This document shows, in pieces, positions 5,384 through 13,655 of a stretch of DNA of 15,829 nucleotides. The stretch spans positions 1 through 15,829 of the forward strand of contig JANNBJ010000183.1 in assembly GCA_031385325.1 (NCBI GenBank). The letters are read 5' to 3'. The stretch is from SYFY01 sp031385325 (GTDB lineage Bacteria > Pseudomonadota > Gammaproteobacteria > Pseudomonadales > Azotimanducaceae). Under the pieces are notes generated by a model that was not told the origin of the DNA, did no database searches, and saw only the letters and a list, made by a program, of their open reading frames with translations. Numbering within the stretch: position 1 is the first letter of the stretch; each line of letters opens with the position of its first letter. The position numbers were made by a program, and so were the translations under genes.

Positions 5384-7227
5384 GTGGCTTGACGTTCGGC
5401 AATGCTGAGCCGAGGGCTTCGCACGATTGGTCAGTCGTTGCGGCTTTCGAACAGCAGGCACGCAAGCACGCTGAACGTCCAGCCATCGTCGCTGCTGAAG
5501 AAGCCCTGACTTACCGTGAACTGAACACCGCCGCGAATGGTGTTGCAGAGCGAATGCTGGCGAATTCTGCTGGTGCTCGACAACCGATAGCCACCCTGTT
5601 CCCGCTTGGCACCGCCAATATCGTAAGCTTCATGGCTGTGCTGAAGACCGGTGCCGCCGCCGTGCCAATGGATCCGCACTGGTCATTCGAAACGCTGCGT
5701 TACGTCGCGCAGCAGTGCAGTGCAGGGGTGATTCTGGCATCCGAAGAGCAGACCGGGCTTGCACGCAGTGTGGCTCAACCGTCGCAGCAGGTGATCAGCC
5801 TGCCTCGTCGATTGGACTACAGATGGGCGCATGATCCAGGCGTCGACATCGCGCCAGATGATCCCGCTGTCATTCTCTTTACCTCCGGATCAACGGGACG
5901 GCCCAAGGGTGTTGTCGACTCGCATCGAAACCTGCTGCACGAAGTGCTTCGATTGACGGAAGGTCTGGCGCTGACTGCGCAGGATCGACAATCCTTGCTG
6001 CGCGCCAATTGTGCCGGTGCAGTCAGTGATATCTGTTCTGCGCTGCTCAATGGAGCAACGCTTGTGCCATGTGATGTCATGGTGGACGGGTCTGCCGGAA
6101 TTGAGCGATGGCTTGCAACAGGTCGTCCAACAGTCTGGCGGTCGACGCCGTCGTTGTTCCGTGCGGTGTACGGTCGGCTGGCAGCCGATGTTTCGGTCGC
6201 TTCGCCAAGAATCGTCTTCCTCTGTGGTGAACCAGCTACTGGGTCTGATCTTGAACTCTGGCGAGCACACAGCACAGACGCATGTGCTCTGGTTAATTGT
6301 TTTGGTGCCACCGAGGCGGCTACGGTATCGCTCGGGTTCTTCCATCGATACGGCGCGCCGGTGACGGGCCTGCTTCCGGTTGGTCGATGTGTGAGGGATA
6401 TGGAAGTGCTGATCGAAGACGTGCAGGGTCGAGTTGTCGACGGGGCGTGCGAAGGGGAGTTGCTGATACGCAGCCGGTTCCTTGCGCACGGTTACCTGAA
6501 TGATCCCATCCGTACGGCTCAGTCTTTCAACGGCGCTGCGGGTTCCAGTGAACCACGCGTGTATCGAACGGGCGATCTCGGACTGCGCAGTGCCGATGGC
6601 GAGTTGACCGTACTGGGTCGACGTCGCTGGCAGCCTGCCAGTGGTGGACCGTCCGTCGATCTGGCGGTTATTGAAGCCGCGCTGCTCAGCCGTTCGGAAA
6701 TCGAGGAAGTGGCTGCCGTCATTCGTTCGGAGGTTGGCGGTGATCAGCTCATGGTCTGTGTTTCGTCACCGCTTGAAACCAGTGAACTGACCGAGATTCT
6801 GAGGGGCGTGCTTGTCGGTCTGGTGGACGGACGGCGGGTCGCCGTTCTTCTCTCAACGATGCCAGGTCTGCCCAGGACTGCGTCAGGCAAGGTTGACCGG
6901 GCCGCGTTGCAGGGCGCGGCTCCATTCGGTGGCGTTCTGGTCGTCACAGCAGCCCAAGACCCGCTTGAACAAGCCGTGCCTGCTTGCCACGAATCGTCCG
7001 CTTGCGAATTGACCATCATGAACATCTGGCGGGAAGTACTGGATCTGGAAGTGTCTGGAATCCATGACAATTTCTTTGATCTGGGTGGGCAATCCGTTCA
7101 GGCCGCACAGGTCATCTCGCGCCTGGAAAGCGTGTATGGAATCAAGGTTTCCTTTCGCCAGTTTTTTGCGGCACCAACCATTGCGGGATTGGCCGCTTTG
7201 TTCATTGCGGCGTCAAACCCGGACTGA
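5380..7227 (+). CDS. Stand-alone NRPS adenylation-carrier (A-T) protein
   Basis: This 615-residue protein is an adenylation domain plus one carrier domain. A-domain motifs: A3 FTSGSTGRPKG (167-177), A5 NCFGATE (306-312), A7 YRTGDLG (395-401) and A10 PRTASGKVDR (498-507) with the catalytic Lys504. The carrier has DNFFDLGGQS (563-572) with Ser572 as phosphopantetheine site. It would activate a carboxylic acid with ATP and hold it as a thioester. There is no condensation, thioesterase or reductase domain, so release must be in trans. The A4 region reads NCAGAVSDICSALLNGATL (210-228), so the position usually held by the Asp that binds an alpha-amino group appears to be Ala212, and motif A8 is degenerate (GRRRWQ at 413-418). 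TTG at 5380 overlaps the HDO stop and has GAGG about 4 nt upstream; TTG at 5389 is an alternative. It converges on the permease gene with a 22-bp gap. Confidence 0.9.
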   Translation: MSGLTFGNAEPRASHDWSVVAAFEQQARKHAERPAIVAAEEALTYRELNTAANGVAERMLANSAGARQPIATLFPLGTANIVSFMAVLKTGAAAVPMDPHWSFETLRYVAQQCSAGVILASEEQTGLARSVAQPSQQVISLPRRLDYRWAHDPGVDIAPDDPAVILFTSGSTGRPKGVVDSHRNLLHEVLRLTEGLALTAQDRQSLLRANCAGAVSDICSALLNGATLVPCDVMVDGSAGIERWLATGRPTVWRSTPSLFRAVYGRLAADVSVASPRIVFLCGEPATGSDLELWRAHSTDACALVNCFGATEAATVSLGFFHRYGAPVTGLLPVGRCVRDMEVLIEDVQGRVVDGACEGELLIRSRFLAHGYLNDPIRTAQSFNGAAGSSEPRVYRTGDLGLRSADGELTVLGRRRWQPASGGPSVDLAVIEAALLSRSEIEEVAAVIRSEVGGDQLMVCVSSPLETSELTEILRGVLVGLVDGRRVAVLLSTMPGLPRTASGKVDRAALQGAAPFGGVLVVTAAQDPLEQAVPACHESSACELTIMNIWREVLDLEVSGIHDNFFDLGGQSVQAAQVISRLESVYGIKVSFRQFFAAPTIAGLAALFIAASNPD

Positions 7228-7249
7228 GCAGACACGGTCGACTTGTTTC

Positions 7250-8227
7250 TCAGGTCGCCTGCTGAATGGTCCGAATGGCAAAACCGCTGAACAACACTGC
7301 GCCGATGCCGATCAACACTGAAAGCAGCCTTGCAGAACCCTTTACCCATCCACGCGATGACAAACCTGCGCACCACCACAGGTAGACTGGTGTCCCGACC
7401 AGGGTGAGCGGGAAGTTCAAGCCGAAACCATATCCGCCGATAAACCATCGTTGCATGGCGTCTGCAGTGATCAGAACAACGCCACCAGCAAAGGCAGTCA
7501 TTGCAAACCTGGCCGTGCCTGACAATCGTGTCAGACGCGCTTCGGCCAGCGGTACCCACCACGAAACAAAGGCGATCGGGCCGACCAGGCCGATGCCAAT
7601 GCCGAGCGCTGCTGGCCCGAATGCAGGTGATGATCGGAAGATGCTGCTGATAACGAGCAGGGTGATGGCGATCAGACTCATGGCAAACGTCGCATGACCA
7701 ACATCGCCTGCTGCAAAGAAGGCGAGGCTGCGCGCGATGTTGGGTTCTGCTTTCACGAGCGACACGCCGTAGATGCCGATCCCGGCGAGTGCGAGGCAAG
7801 CGAGCGCGCCGACAATGCTGTGCGGTGGGAGTCTGCGTAAAACGACCATGGCCAGAGCGGCGCCGAGCAGGAAGCCGATCCAGCTGGCGGTTGAACCGAA
7901 CCAGAGAAATCCGAGTACGGCACCGAGGATGCCCGCGGTTGAAATTCCGAGCAGCCACAGAGGGCTGACAAACCGGCTCTGCAGTTGCAATCCGGCGACG
8001 GCCAGAAACGCGCCACCGGCAAAGGCCATCAACCATCGTGGCGCGTTCGCGATTATGGCGAAGTCGGCAATCTCGCCGAGGTGCAGTCTGAATTGCAGGC
8101 TCATTGCGGTGAGGGCAATCAGCAGTCCGATGCCCGCCCAAAGGCTGGCGCGAAGGCTTGCGCTCATCAAGAGTACCGATCCACTCAGGAGAGGCCAAGC
8201 ATATCTCCGGATGCCTATGGCCGGCAC
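7250..8227 (-). CDS. FecCD/BtuC-type ABC transporter permease, divergent
   Basis: This is a 325-residue protein with about ten hydrophobic segments. It matches the FecCD fold through APRWLMAFAGGAFLAVAGLQ (62-81, the family's RLPR...GaaLalaGallQ), SPLWLLGISTAGILGAVLGF (88-107), GPIAFVSWWVPLAEARL (216-232) and ADAMQRWF...FPLTLVGTPVYLWW (255-285). Such permeases import siderophores, heme or cobalamin with a binding protein and an ATPase; neither partner is encoded in the window. The usual PH-x-x-R motif is altered (VPLAEAR), and a hydrophobic segment at about 300-318 follows the normal C-terminus, so it is a divergent member. The start is uncertain: GTG at 8227 gives normal length, ATG at 8167 is possible, and neither has a clear ribosome-binding site. 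It converges with the A-T gene and diverges from the sulfhydrylase gene. Confidence 0.72.
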   Translation of the reverse strand: MPAIGIRRYAWPLLSGSVLLMSASLRASLWAGIGLLIALTAMSLQFRLHLGEIADFAIIANAPRWLMAFAGGAFLAVAGLQLQSRFVSPLWLLGISTAGILGAVLGFLWFGSTASWIGFLLGAALAMVVLRRLPPHSIVGALACLALAGIGIYGVSLVKAEPNIARSLAFFAAGDVGHATFAMSLIAITLLVISSIFRSSPAFGPAALGIGIGLVGPIAFVSWWVPLAEARLTRLSGTARFAMTAFAGGVVLITADAMQRWFIGGYGFGLNFPLTLVGTPVYLWWCAGLSSRGWVKGSARLLSVLIGIGAVLFSGFAIRTIQQAT

Positions 8228-8311
8228 CTCAGATGTTCAGGTGGCTGGTAGACTGCAGGCTTACTCCGAGCGTCCAAACCGCTTGTTCACCGATTCAACC
8301 AGGGAGTGATC

Positions 8312-9628
8312 TTGGCCTCCGATCATCAGTCACCACGCGGATTCGGTTTTGACACGCTGTCCGTGCATGCCGGGCAGGCGCCGGACCCAACCACTGGCGC
8401 GCGCGCAACGCCGATCTACCAGACGGCATCGTTTGTGTTCAAGGACGCCGATCAGGCAGTGGGCCTCTTCAACATCGAACGTGCGGGTCACGTGTACTCG
8501 CGACTCTCCAACCCGACCAACGCCGTGCTCGAAGAACGCATCGCGGCGCTCGATGGAGGCGTTGGCGCGATAGCCACGGCCAGTGGTCAGGCCGCCATGC
8601 ACCTGGCGATCGTAACGATCTGCAGTGCAGGTGATCACATCGTCGCATCACGATCGATTTATGGTGGCACCCACAATCTGCTGGCGTACACGCTGCCACG
8701 CTTTGGTATTCAGACCACCTTTGTCGACGCGCGCAACGTCGATGCCTTTGTCAGCGCGATTCAACCCAACACGAAGCTCGTCTTTGGCGAGATTCTCGGC
8801 AATCCCGGTCTTGAAGTGATGAATGTCCCCGCGGTTGCTGCGGCAGTGCATGCCAAAGGATTGCCACTGCTGATCGATGCAACATTCTCCACGCCCTATC
8901 TGTTCAAACCGCTGGATCATGGGGCCGATCTGGTGGTGCATTCAGCCACCAAGTTTCTCAGTGGCCATGGTGTTGTCATTGGTGGCCTCGTCGTTGATGG
9001 GGGGACGTTCGACTGGGAAAAGAGCGATCGTTTTCCAACGCTTACCGAACCGTATGCAGGCTTTCATGACCTGGTTTTTGCCGAAGAATTCGGGCCGGAT
9101 GCCTTTCTCATGCGCGCGCGAAAGGAAGGCATGCGTGACTTCGGCGCCTGCATGGCACCGATGACGGCGTTCCAGATTCTGCAGGGACTTGAAACGCTGC
9201 CACTGCGGATGGCGCGTCATGTGAGCAACGCCATGACCGTCGCTGAGTTTCTGGCGCACAACAAGATGGTGAACGGCGTGAACTATCCAGGGCTTGTTTC
9301 GCATCCCGATCATGCCATGGCACAAGCGTTGTTGCCTCGTGGTGCAGGTGCCGTGCTCAGTTTCGAGATCAAGGGTGGACGCGCCGCGGGTCAGCTGTTC
9401 ATCGAGAAGCTGGAGTTGTTCAGTCATCTGGCGAATGTGGGTGATGCCAAGTCGCTGGTCATCCATCCGGCCAGTACCACACATCATCGGATGGACGCTG
9501 ATGCGCTTCGCGCAGCCGGCATCGGTGAGGGGCTGGTTCGATTGTCCATCGGGCTTGAAGATCCGCAAGATCTGCTTGACGACCTGGGGCGTGCGCTTCG
9601 GGCGGTTGAAAAATCGGGAGGTCGCTGA
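8312..9628 (+). CDS. metY: O-acetylhomoserine (thiol)-lyase / MetY-type PLP enzyme
   Basis: This protein of about 438 residues is a Cys/Met-metabolism PLP enzyme of the MetY branch. The N-terminal segment FDTLSVHAGQAPDPTTGARA, then PIYQTASFVF and YSRLSNPT (phosphate-binding Tyr/Arg), are typical, as are ASGQAA, LIDATFSTPYL (Asp to the PLP nitrogen) and SATKFLSGHG with the Schiff-base lysine at about 214. MetY joins O-acetylhomoserine with sulfide to give homocysteine; paralogues use other thiols or nucleophiles. The GEILGNPGLEVMNV stretch departs slightly from the usual E-T-x-GNP. A GTG at 8306 opens the frame, but AGGGAG ends right beside it, whereas TTG at 8312 has it at normal spacing, so I chose 8312. 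The alpha/beta hydrolase gene follows after 1 nt, so the two are surely co-transcribed. No methionine-pathway partner such as metX is seen. Confidence 0.88.
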   Translation: MASDHQSPRGFGFDTLSVHAGQAPDPTTGARATPIYQTASFVFKDADQAVGLFNIERAGHVYSRLSNPTNAVLEERIAALDGGVGAIATASGQAAMHLAIVTICSAGDHIVASRSIYGGTHNLLAYTLPRFGIQTTFVDARNVDAFVSAIQPNTKLVFGEILGNPGLEVMNVPAVAAAVHAKGLPLLIDATFSTPYLFKPLDHGADLVVHSATKFLSGHGVVIGGLVVDGGTFDWEKSDRFPTLTEPYAGFHDLVFAEEFGPDAFLMRARKEGMRDFGACMAPMTAFQILQGLETLPLRMARHVSNAMTVAEFLAHNKMVNGVNYPGLVSHPDHAMAQALLPRGAGAVLSFEIKGGRAAGQLFIEKLELFSHLANVGDAKSLVIHPASTTHHRMDADALRAAGIGEGLVRLSIGLEDPQDLLDDLGRALRAVEKSGGR

Positions 9629-9629
9629 C

Positions 9630-10433
9630 GTGCGGTTGTCTGTCGACGGAGCCGAGGTTTTTGTCGGGCAGGGCAGTGGTCATGGTAATGGCCCGGCGAT
9701 TCTGTTTCTGCATGGCGCAGGCATGGACCACACCGTGTGGACATTGCCAGCCCGTCACTTTGCTCGTCATGGTTATCGCGTCATCGCGCCGGATCTGCCG
9801 GCCCATGGCCGATCCGCGGGTACGGCGCTGACCTCCATCGACGCGATGGCGAGTTGGGCCTGGCATTTGCTTGATGCCATGGGTGTTGGTGAGGCGGTGC
9901 TCTTTGGCCACAGCATGGGATCGCTGGTGGTCAGCCGCATGGCGAGCGAGTGGCCGGATCGTGTGCTCGCACTCGGCCTGCTGGGTGCATCACAACCCAT
10001 GCGGGTTTCCGATCCGCTGCGTAACGCAGCCGGAGATGATCATCCCGCCGCATTTGACATGGCCAATGCCTGGAGCCACAGCGCGCGAGGTCGGTTGGGT
10101 GGCAATCCTGTTCCCGGCATCTGGCTGCTGGCCGCTGGCCGTCGACTGCTGGATCGCAACGTCTCCGGCGTTTATGCGGCCGATCTGAATGCCTGCAATG
10201 CCTTTGAACCACCGGTGGCCGATTCTGCGTTGGCTGCGCCGGTGCTGGTACTGGCGGGAGAATCGGATCAGATGACGCCACTCAAGGCCGGGCTGGCGGT
10301 GGCGGGCCGCTATGCGGATTGTGTGGTTCAACGTTTGCCCGGCAGTGGGCATTCGATGCTGGGCGAAAAGCCCAATGAAGTGCTGGATGCGATGGTGGCC
10401 CTGACCAGGCGCATTCGAACCACTACTGCCTGA
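9630..10433 (+). CDS. Alpha/beta-fold hydrolase
   Basis: This is a 267-residue alpha/beta hydrolase with the oxyanion-hole segment FLHGAGMDHTVW (26-37), nucleophile elbow GHSMG with Ser95, acid LAGESDQMTP with Asp213, and SGHSMLGE with His241. All three catalytic residues are present and the short cap (about 120-195) suits small ester, thioester or C-C substrates; the actual substrate cannot be read. The frame is open far upstream inside the sulfhydrylase gene, but GTG at 9630 is preceded by GGGAGGT with a 7-nt gap and begins 1 nt after the upstream stop, so I place the start there. It is not MetX, which is about 100 residues longer and has a different elbow. Its last 11 bp overlap the end of the convergent AidB-like gene. 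It could act as a trans thioesterase for the A-T protein, but it is in another operon. Confidence 0.86.
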   Translation: MRLSVDGAEVFVGQGSGHGNGPAILFLHGAGMDHTVWTLPARHFARHGYRVIAPDLPAHGRSAGTALTSIDAMASWAWHLLDAMGVGEAVLFGHSMGSLVVSRMASEWPDRVLALGLLGASQPMRVSDPLRNAAGDDHPAAFDMANAWSHSARGRLGGNPVPGIWLLAAGRRLLDRNVSGVYAADLNACNAFEPPVADSALAAPVLVLAGESDQMTPLKAGLAVAGRYADCVVQRLPGSGHSMLGEKPNEVLDAMVALTRRIRTTTA

Positions 10434-12093
10434 GGTCGAGAGCGCTGCGGACCAGGTCACTGTCGTCTTCATCCAGATCGAGGAGATCACGCGGCAGCAG
10501 CCGGTGCCGCAGCGCCAGGTGCGCTTGGGCCATACGCTGGGGTGAGCCGATTTGGGTGGCTTCCCAGGCCATGCCGATAGCCGTAGTCAGGTGATAGAGC
10601 GCGGAAGCGAGTTGCCGGGCGTGGCGATCCTGTCCGCCATCAAGCCAACGCTGCGCGGTGTTGATCGTCTTGTTGGATGCGAGCTTGAACGGAGCCACTT
10701 CACTGACCTGTATTGCGGTTAGTTGCCGTTCCAGATGCTGACTTAATGCGGTAAGTGAATGGTCCCGCCGCATGGCGCGCATGACGTCCAGTGCAACGAT
10801 ATTGCTGGTACCTTCCCAGATCGAGCCCAGATGCGCATCGCGAACCAGTCGTGGATCGCTCCATTCCTCGATGTAACCACACCCGCCACGAATTTCCATC
10901 GCGTCGCCGGTAACCCGCCGCGCATCCCGACAGGCGCGGAACTTGATGAGTGGCGTGAGGATGCGCGCCAGCGGTGCTGCTTCGTTGTCACCTGCATCCG
11001 CACGACTGAGCGCATCGGCTGTCTGCAACATCATCGTTCGGGCCTGTTCCGCAGGTATGACGAGCTTGCAGAGTTGTCGCTGCATCAGCGGCATGTCGAC
11101 GAGGTGTTGAAAAAAGGCCTGTCGGTGCGTTGCGATATGCAGCGCTTCTGCACATGCACGCCGCATGATGCCTGCCGCACGCATGCCATTCGACAACCGG
11201 GAGTTGTTGATCATGTCGGCCATGATGTTGAAGCCACGCCCCACCTGACCAATCAGGAACGCCTGCGCGCCATCGAACCGGATTTCGCCACTGGCCATGG
11301 AGCGGGTGCCGAGCTTGTCTTTCAGTCGCAGGATGCGATAGCTGTTGGTTGAGCCATCCGGTCGCGTTCGCGGCAACAAAAAGAGCGACACACCCTTCAT
11401 GCCTGGCGGTGCACCATCGATGCGAGCCAGCACCATGGCGAGCGCCGCATCCGGATTTGAGCAAAACCACTTGTCACCATGCAGATGATAGCTGCCGTCA
11501 GCGATCGGTGCCGCTCTTGTCTGGGTGGCCGCAACATCCGATCCCGCGCCTTGTTCGGTCATGAACATCGCGCCTTGGTACAACGCATCGAAATCCTGAG
11601 TCGTCAGGTTGTCCAGGTAACGCCTGATCAGTTCATCGCTGCCGAACTTGCGCAGTGTTCGCGTGAGCGAGTCCGTCATGGAGAGGGGACAGCACACACC
11701 AAACTCGGCTTGAACGAAAAGGTAGGTCAGCGCGTACTTGGCCGCGGGAGGCATGGGCTCTGGCCAGTCGAGGACGCCGCCACGATGCGACAGTGCCGCG
11801 AGTCCGTACTGCGAAAACGCAACCCGTTCCAGTTCCACGTAGGCCGGGTGTTTGTTGATGCGTTGTTGATCCATGCCGGTGCGCGTGCGGTGCGCAAGTG
11901 TTGGCGGGTTCTTGTCAGCGGTCAGCGCCAGTTCGTCGAGTACACCACCGGCCAGTTCTCCCAGATGTACGAGATGAGGCTCCAGGTGTGTCCTCAGTGC
12001 AGCGGGCAGATAGAGATCCAGCAATCGGCTGAACACCGGATCCGACGTGTAGAGATTGATGCCGTGCCGATCGGGAATCGGATGGTCGTGCAT
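10423..12093 (-). CDS. AidB-like acyl-CoA dehydrogenase family flavoprotein
   Basis: The protein has 556 residues, longer than ordinary acyl-CoA dehydrogenases (about 380) and matching the AidB branch. Seen features: NKHPAYVELERVAFSQYG (80-97), FAD-binding MFMTEQGAGSDV (176-187), DKWFCSNPDA (207-216), RLKDKLGTRSMASGEIRF (256-273) and GGCGYIEEWSDPRLVRDA (403-420). It also has IWEGTSNI (425-432), whose Glu427 aligns with the catalytic base of medium-chain acyl-CoA dehydrogenase. An extra C-terminal helical region follows residue 440. Escherichia coli AidB binds DNA and FAD in the alkylation response; many relatives are uncharacterised dehydrogenases, so I do not transfer that role. The ATG at 12093 overlaps the sulfatase stop by one base (TAATG), implying translational coupling. 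Its 3' end overlaps the convergent hydrolase gene by 11 bp. Confidence 0.85.
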   Translation of the reverse strand: MHDHPIPDRHGINLYTSDPVFSRLLDLYLPAALRTHLEPHLVHLGELAGGVLDELALTADKNPPTLAHRTRTGMDQQRINKHPAYVELERVAFSQYGLAALSHRGGVLDWPEPMPPAAKYALTYLFVQAEFGVCCPLSMTDSLTRTLRKFGSDELIRRYLDNLTTQDFDALYQGAMFMTEQGAGSDVAATQTRAAPIADGSYHLHGDKWFCSNPDAALAMVLARIDGAPPGMKGVSLFLLPRTRPDGSTNSYRILRLKDKLGTRSMASGEIRFDGAQAFLIGQVGRGFNIMADMINNSRLSNGMRAAGIMRRACAEALHIATHRQAFFQHLVDMPLMQRQLCKLVIPAEQARTMMLQTADALSRADAGDNEAAPLARILTPLIKFRACRDARRVTGDAMEIRGGCGYIEEWSDPRLVRDAHLGSIWEGTSNIVALDVMRAMRRDHSLTALSQHLERQLTAIQVSEVAPFKLASNKTINTAQRWLDGGQDRHARQLASALYHLTTAIGMAWEATQIGSPQRMAQAHLALRHRLLPRDLLDLDEDDSDLVRSALDLRQ

Positions 12094-13655
12094 TACACCA
12101 GTCCAAGCCGCTCGAATTGATCGCTTGGCGCGCTCATGGACTTCAGTGCGACCCTGAGGAGTTCTTGCATGTCCCTCTCCTTAGGCTCGCCAACCCGATT
12201 CTCTGATTCTGCCGGGTCATTGTGCAGATCGTAGAGATGGTGCTGATCCGGTTTTTGGCCCAGCGCCCAGAAGGGCAGCGGATCACCTGATGCAAACGGC
12301 TGGCGAATGACCGGGACATCGGAGCCGGGCATGAAGTCGAGCGTGGCGCGGCGATCCGGTTTGGGAAGTTCGTAGATGTGCTCTGGCACGATCGGCATGG
12401 TCGACCAACGATTAGACCACATGGAAATCGGCATGTTGTCGGCACGCACCGGACCTCGTGCGTATTTGTGTCGACCGTCGTGAACGTGTACCCATCGACC
12501 CCACACACCGGCCAGGGCCCAATCCCTGACCTGAGTCTTCTCGCCGGTCAGCAAAGGTCGCAGGGAAACCCCATGGTTCACCTGTTGGGGCGTGATGCCG
12601 AACAGGTCATAGAGGGTGGCATTGATATCCACGTTGGTGGTCAGCGCATCGGTGCGCCCAGGTTTCTGGCCCGGTAGCCGAATTATCAGCGGCGTATGCC
12701 CCATTGCTTCGTAAAGTGGTACGCCGGGTTTGCCGAAGATGTCGCGTTCGCCGAGATAGTGGCCATGGTCGGTGCACAGGATGACGGCGGTGTTTTCACT
12801 CAGGCCCTTGCGTTCGAGGGTGCCCATCAGCTTGCCGAACCAGTGATCAATCATGCTGAGCTTGGAACCATAGTTCGCACGCACATGACGCGCCTGCCGC
12901 TCCGTCAGGATGCCTCGAGCCACGGTGTCGACGCTGTATGGGGGCCAGATGATCAGGTCGTCCTTCCAGTCCGGGTCATAACGACCGACCCATGGTGCCG
13001 GCGTGTCGAACGGCTCGTGTGGATCGAACTCGTCGATGAACAGCATGAAACGGTTGTGCGCATCGGCGTTGTCATCGAGCCACTGTGCTGCGGTGTTGAG
13101 CGTACGCGGGCCGGGGAAATCCAGCTCTTCCTTGAACCAGGTACGGGTCGTGTTGTAGTACACCCCGCGACTGGTGGCTGCAGGCAGCGCCGGTGAACCT
13201 GCCCACGAAGGATCAGGCCGGGTCTTCCACGCGTCACTCTCATGGCCCCGCAGATATTCCCAACCCCTGAACTCGGTGTGGTAGTTCTCACCGCCGGTTT
13301 CGAACAGATGCGGATGGTCCGAGATCAGCATGGTGGTGACACCGGCGCGGCGCAGTGGTGCAGTAATCGCCTCTTCCCACAGTTCTATCGAGCCCCATGG
13401 CCGCCAGAGAAAATCCATGGCTCCCACCAGAATGTCATGTCGAGCGGGCATGCAGGGCAAAGAGCCTACGAAGTGATTGTCGAAAGACATCGCGGTTTTC
13501 GCAAAACGATCGAGTGCTGGCGTTTCGAACTCGCGGCCACCATAACTGCCGAGGAGGTGACGATTGAGGCTGTCGAGTAAAACGACGATGACGTTTTTTG
13601 GCCGATCGCTTTTTGCCGGTGAGGATGGGTCAGCGGATGCGTTGGGGATACTCAT
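12093..13655 (-). CDS. Type I sulfatase with formylglycine site
   Basis: The protein has 520 residues of the alkaline-phosphatase/sulfatase superfamily. Numbered from the ATG at 13655, Cys68 lies in CMPAR (C-x-P-x-R), the motif converted to formylglycine, the catalytic residue. Metal-site residues are Asp28 in VVLLDSLNR, and Asp296-His297 in CTDHGHYLGERD; His213 in DEFDPHEPFD and Lys309 in FGKPG also fit the family. It would hydrolyse a sulfate ester or phosphonate-like substrate; which one is not readable. No signal peptide is evident, suggesting cytoplasmic action. GTG at 13664 is an alternative start, and no clear ribosome-binding site decides between them. A separate formylglycine-generating enzyme is needed and is not encoded here. 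Its stop overlaps the AidB-like start, so the two proteins are expected to work on linked steps or be co-regulated. The LanC-like gene lies 218 bp upstream on the same strand. Confidence 0.9.
   Translation of the reverse strand: MSIPNASADPSSPAKSDRPKNVIVVLLDSLNRHLLGSYGGREFETPALDRFAKTAMSFDNHFVGSLPCMPARHDILVGAMDFLWRPWGSIELWEEAITAPLRRAGVTTMLISDHPHLFETGGENYHTEFRGWEYLRGHESDAWKTRPDPSWAGSPALPAATSRGVYYNTTRTWFKEELDFPGPRTLNTAAQWLDDNADAHNRFMLFIDEFDPHEPFDTPAPWVGRYDPDWKDDLIIWPPYSVDTVARGILTERQARHVRANYGSKLSMIDHWFGKLMGTLERKGLSENTAVILCTDHGHYLGERDIFGKPGVPLYEAMGHTPLIIRLPGQKPGRTDALTTNVDINATLYDLFGITPQQVNHGVSLRPLLTGEKTQVRDWALAGVWGRWVHVHDGRHKYARGPVRADNMPISMWSNRWSTMPIVPEHIYELPKPDRRATLDFMPGSDVPVIRQPFASGDPLPFWALGQKPDQHHLYDLHNDPAESENRVGEPKERDMQELLRVALKSMSAPSDQFERLGLV

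Noticed and set aside
9294..9629. Long upstream extension of the alpha/beta hydrolase frame inside the MetY-type gene
   Set aside because: The extension lies wholly inside another clear gene in a different frame; a good ribosome-binding site marks GTG at 9630 as the start.
9630..10433. Homoserine O-acetyltransferase (MetX), expected beside MetY
   Set aside because: The protein is about 100 residues too short and has a generic GHSMG hydrolase elbow.
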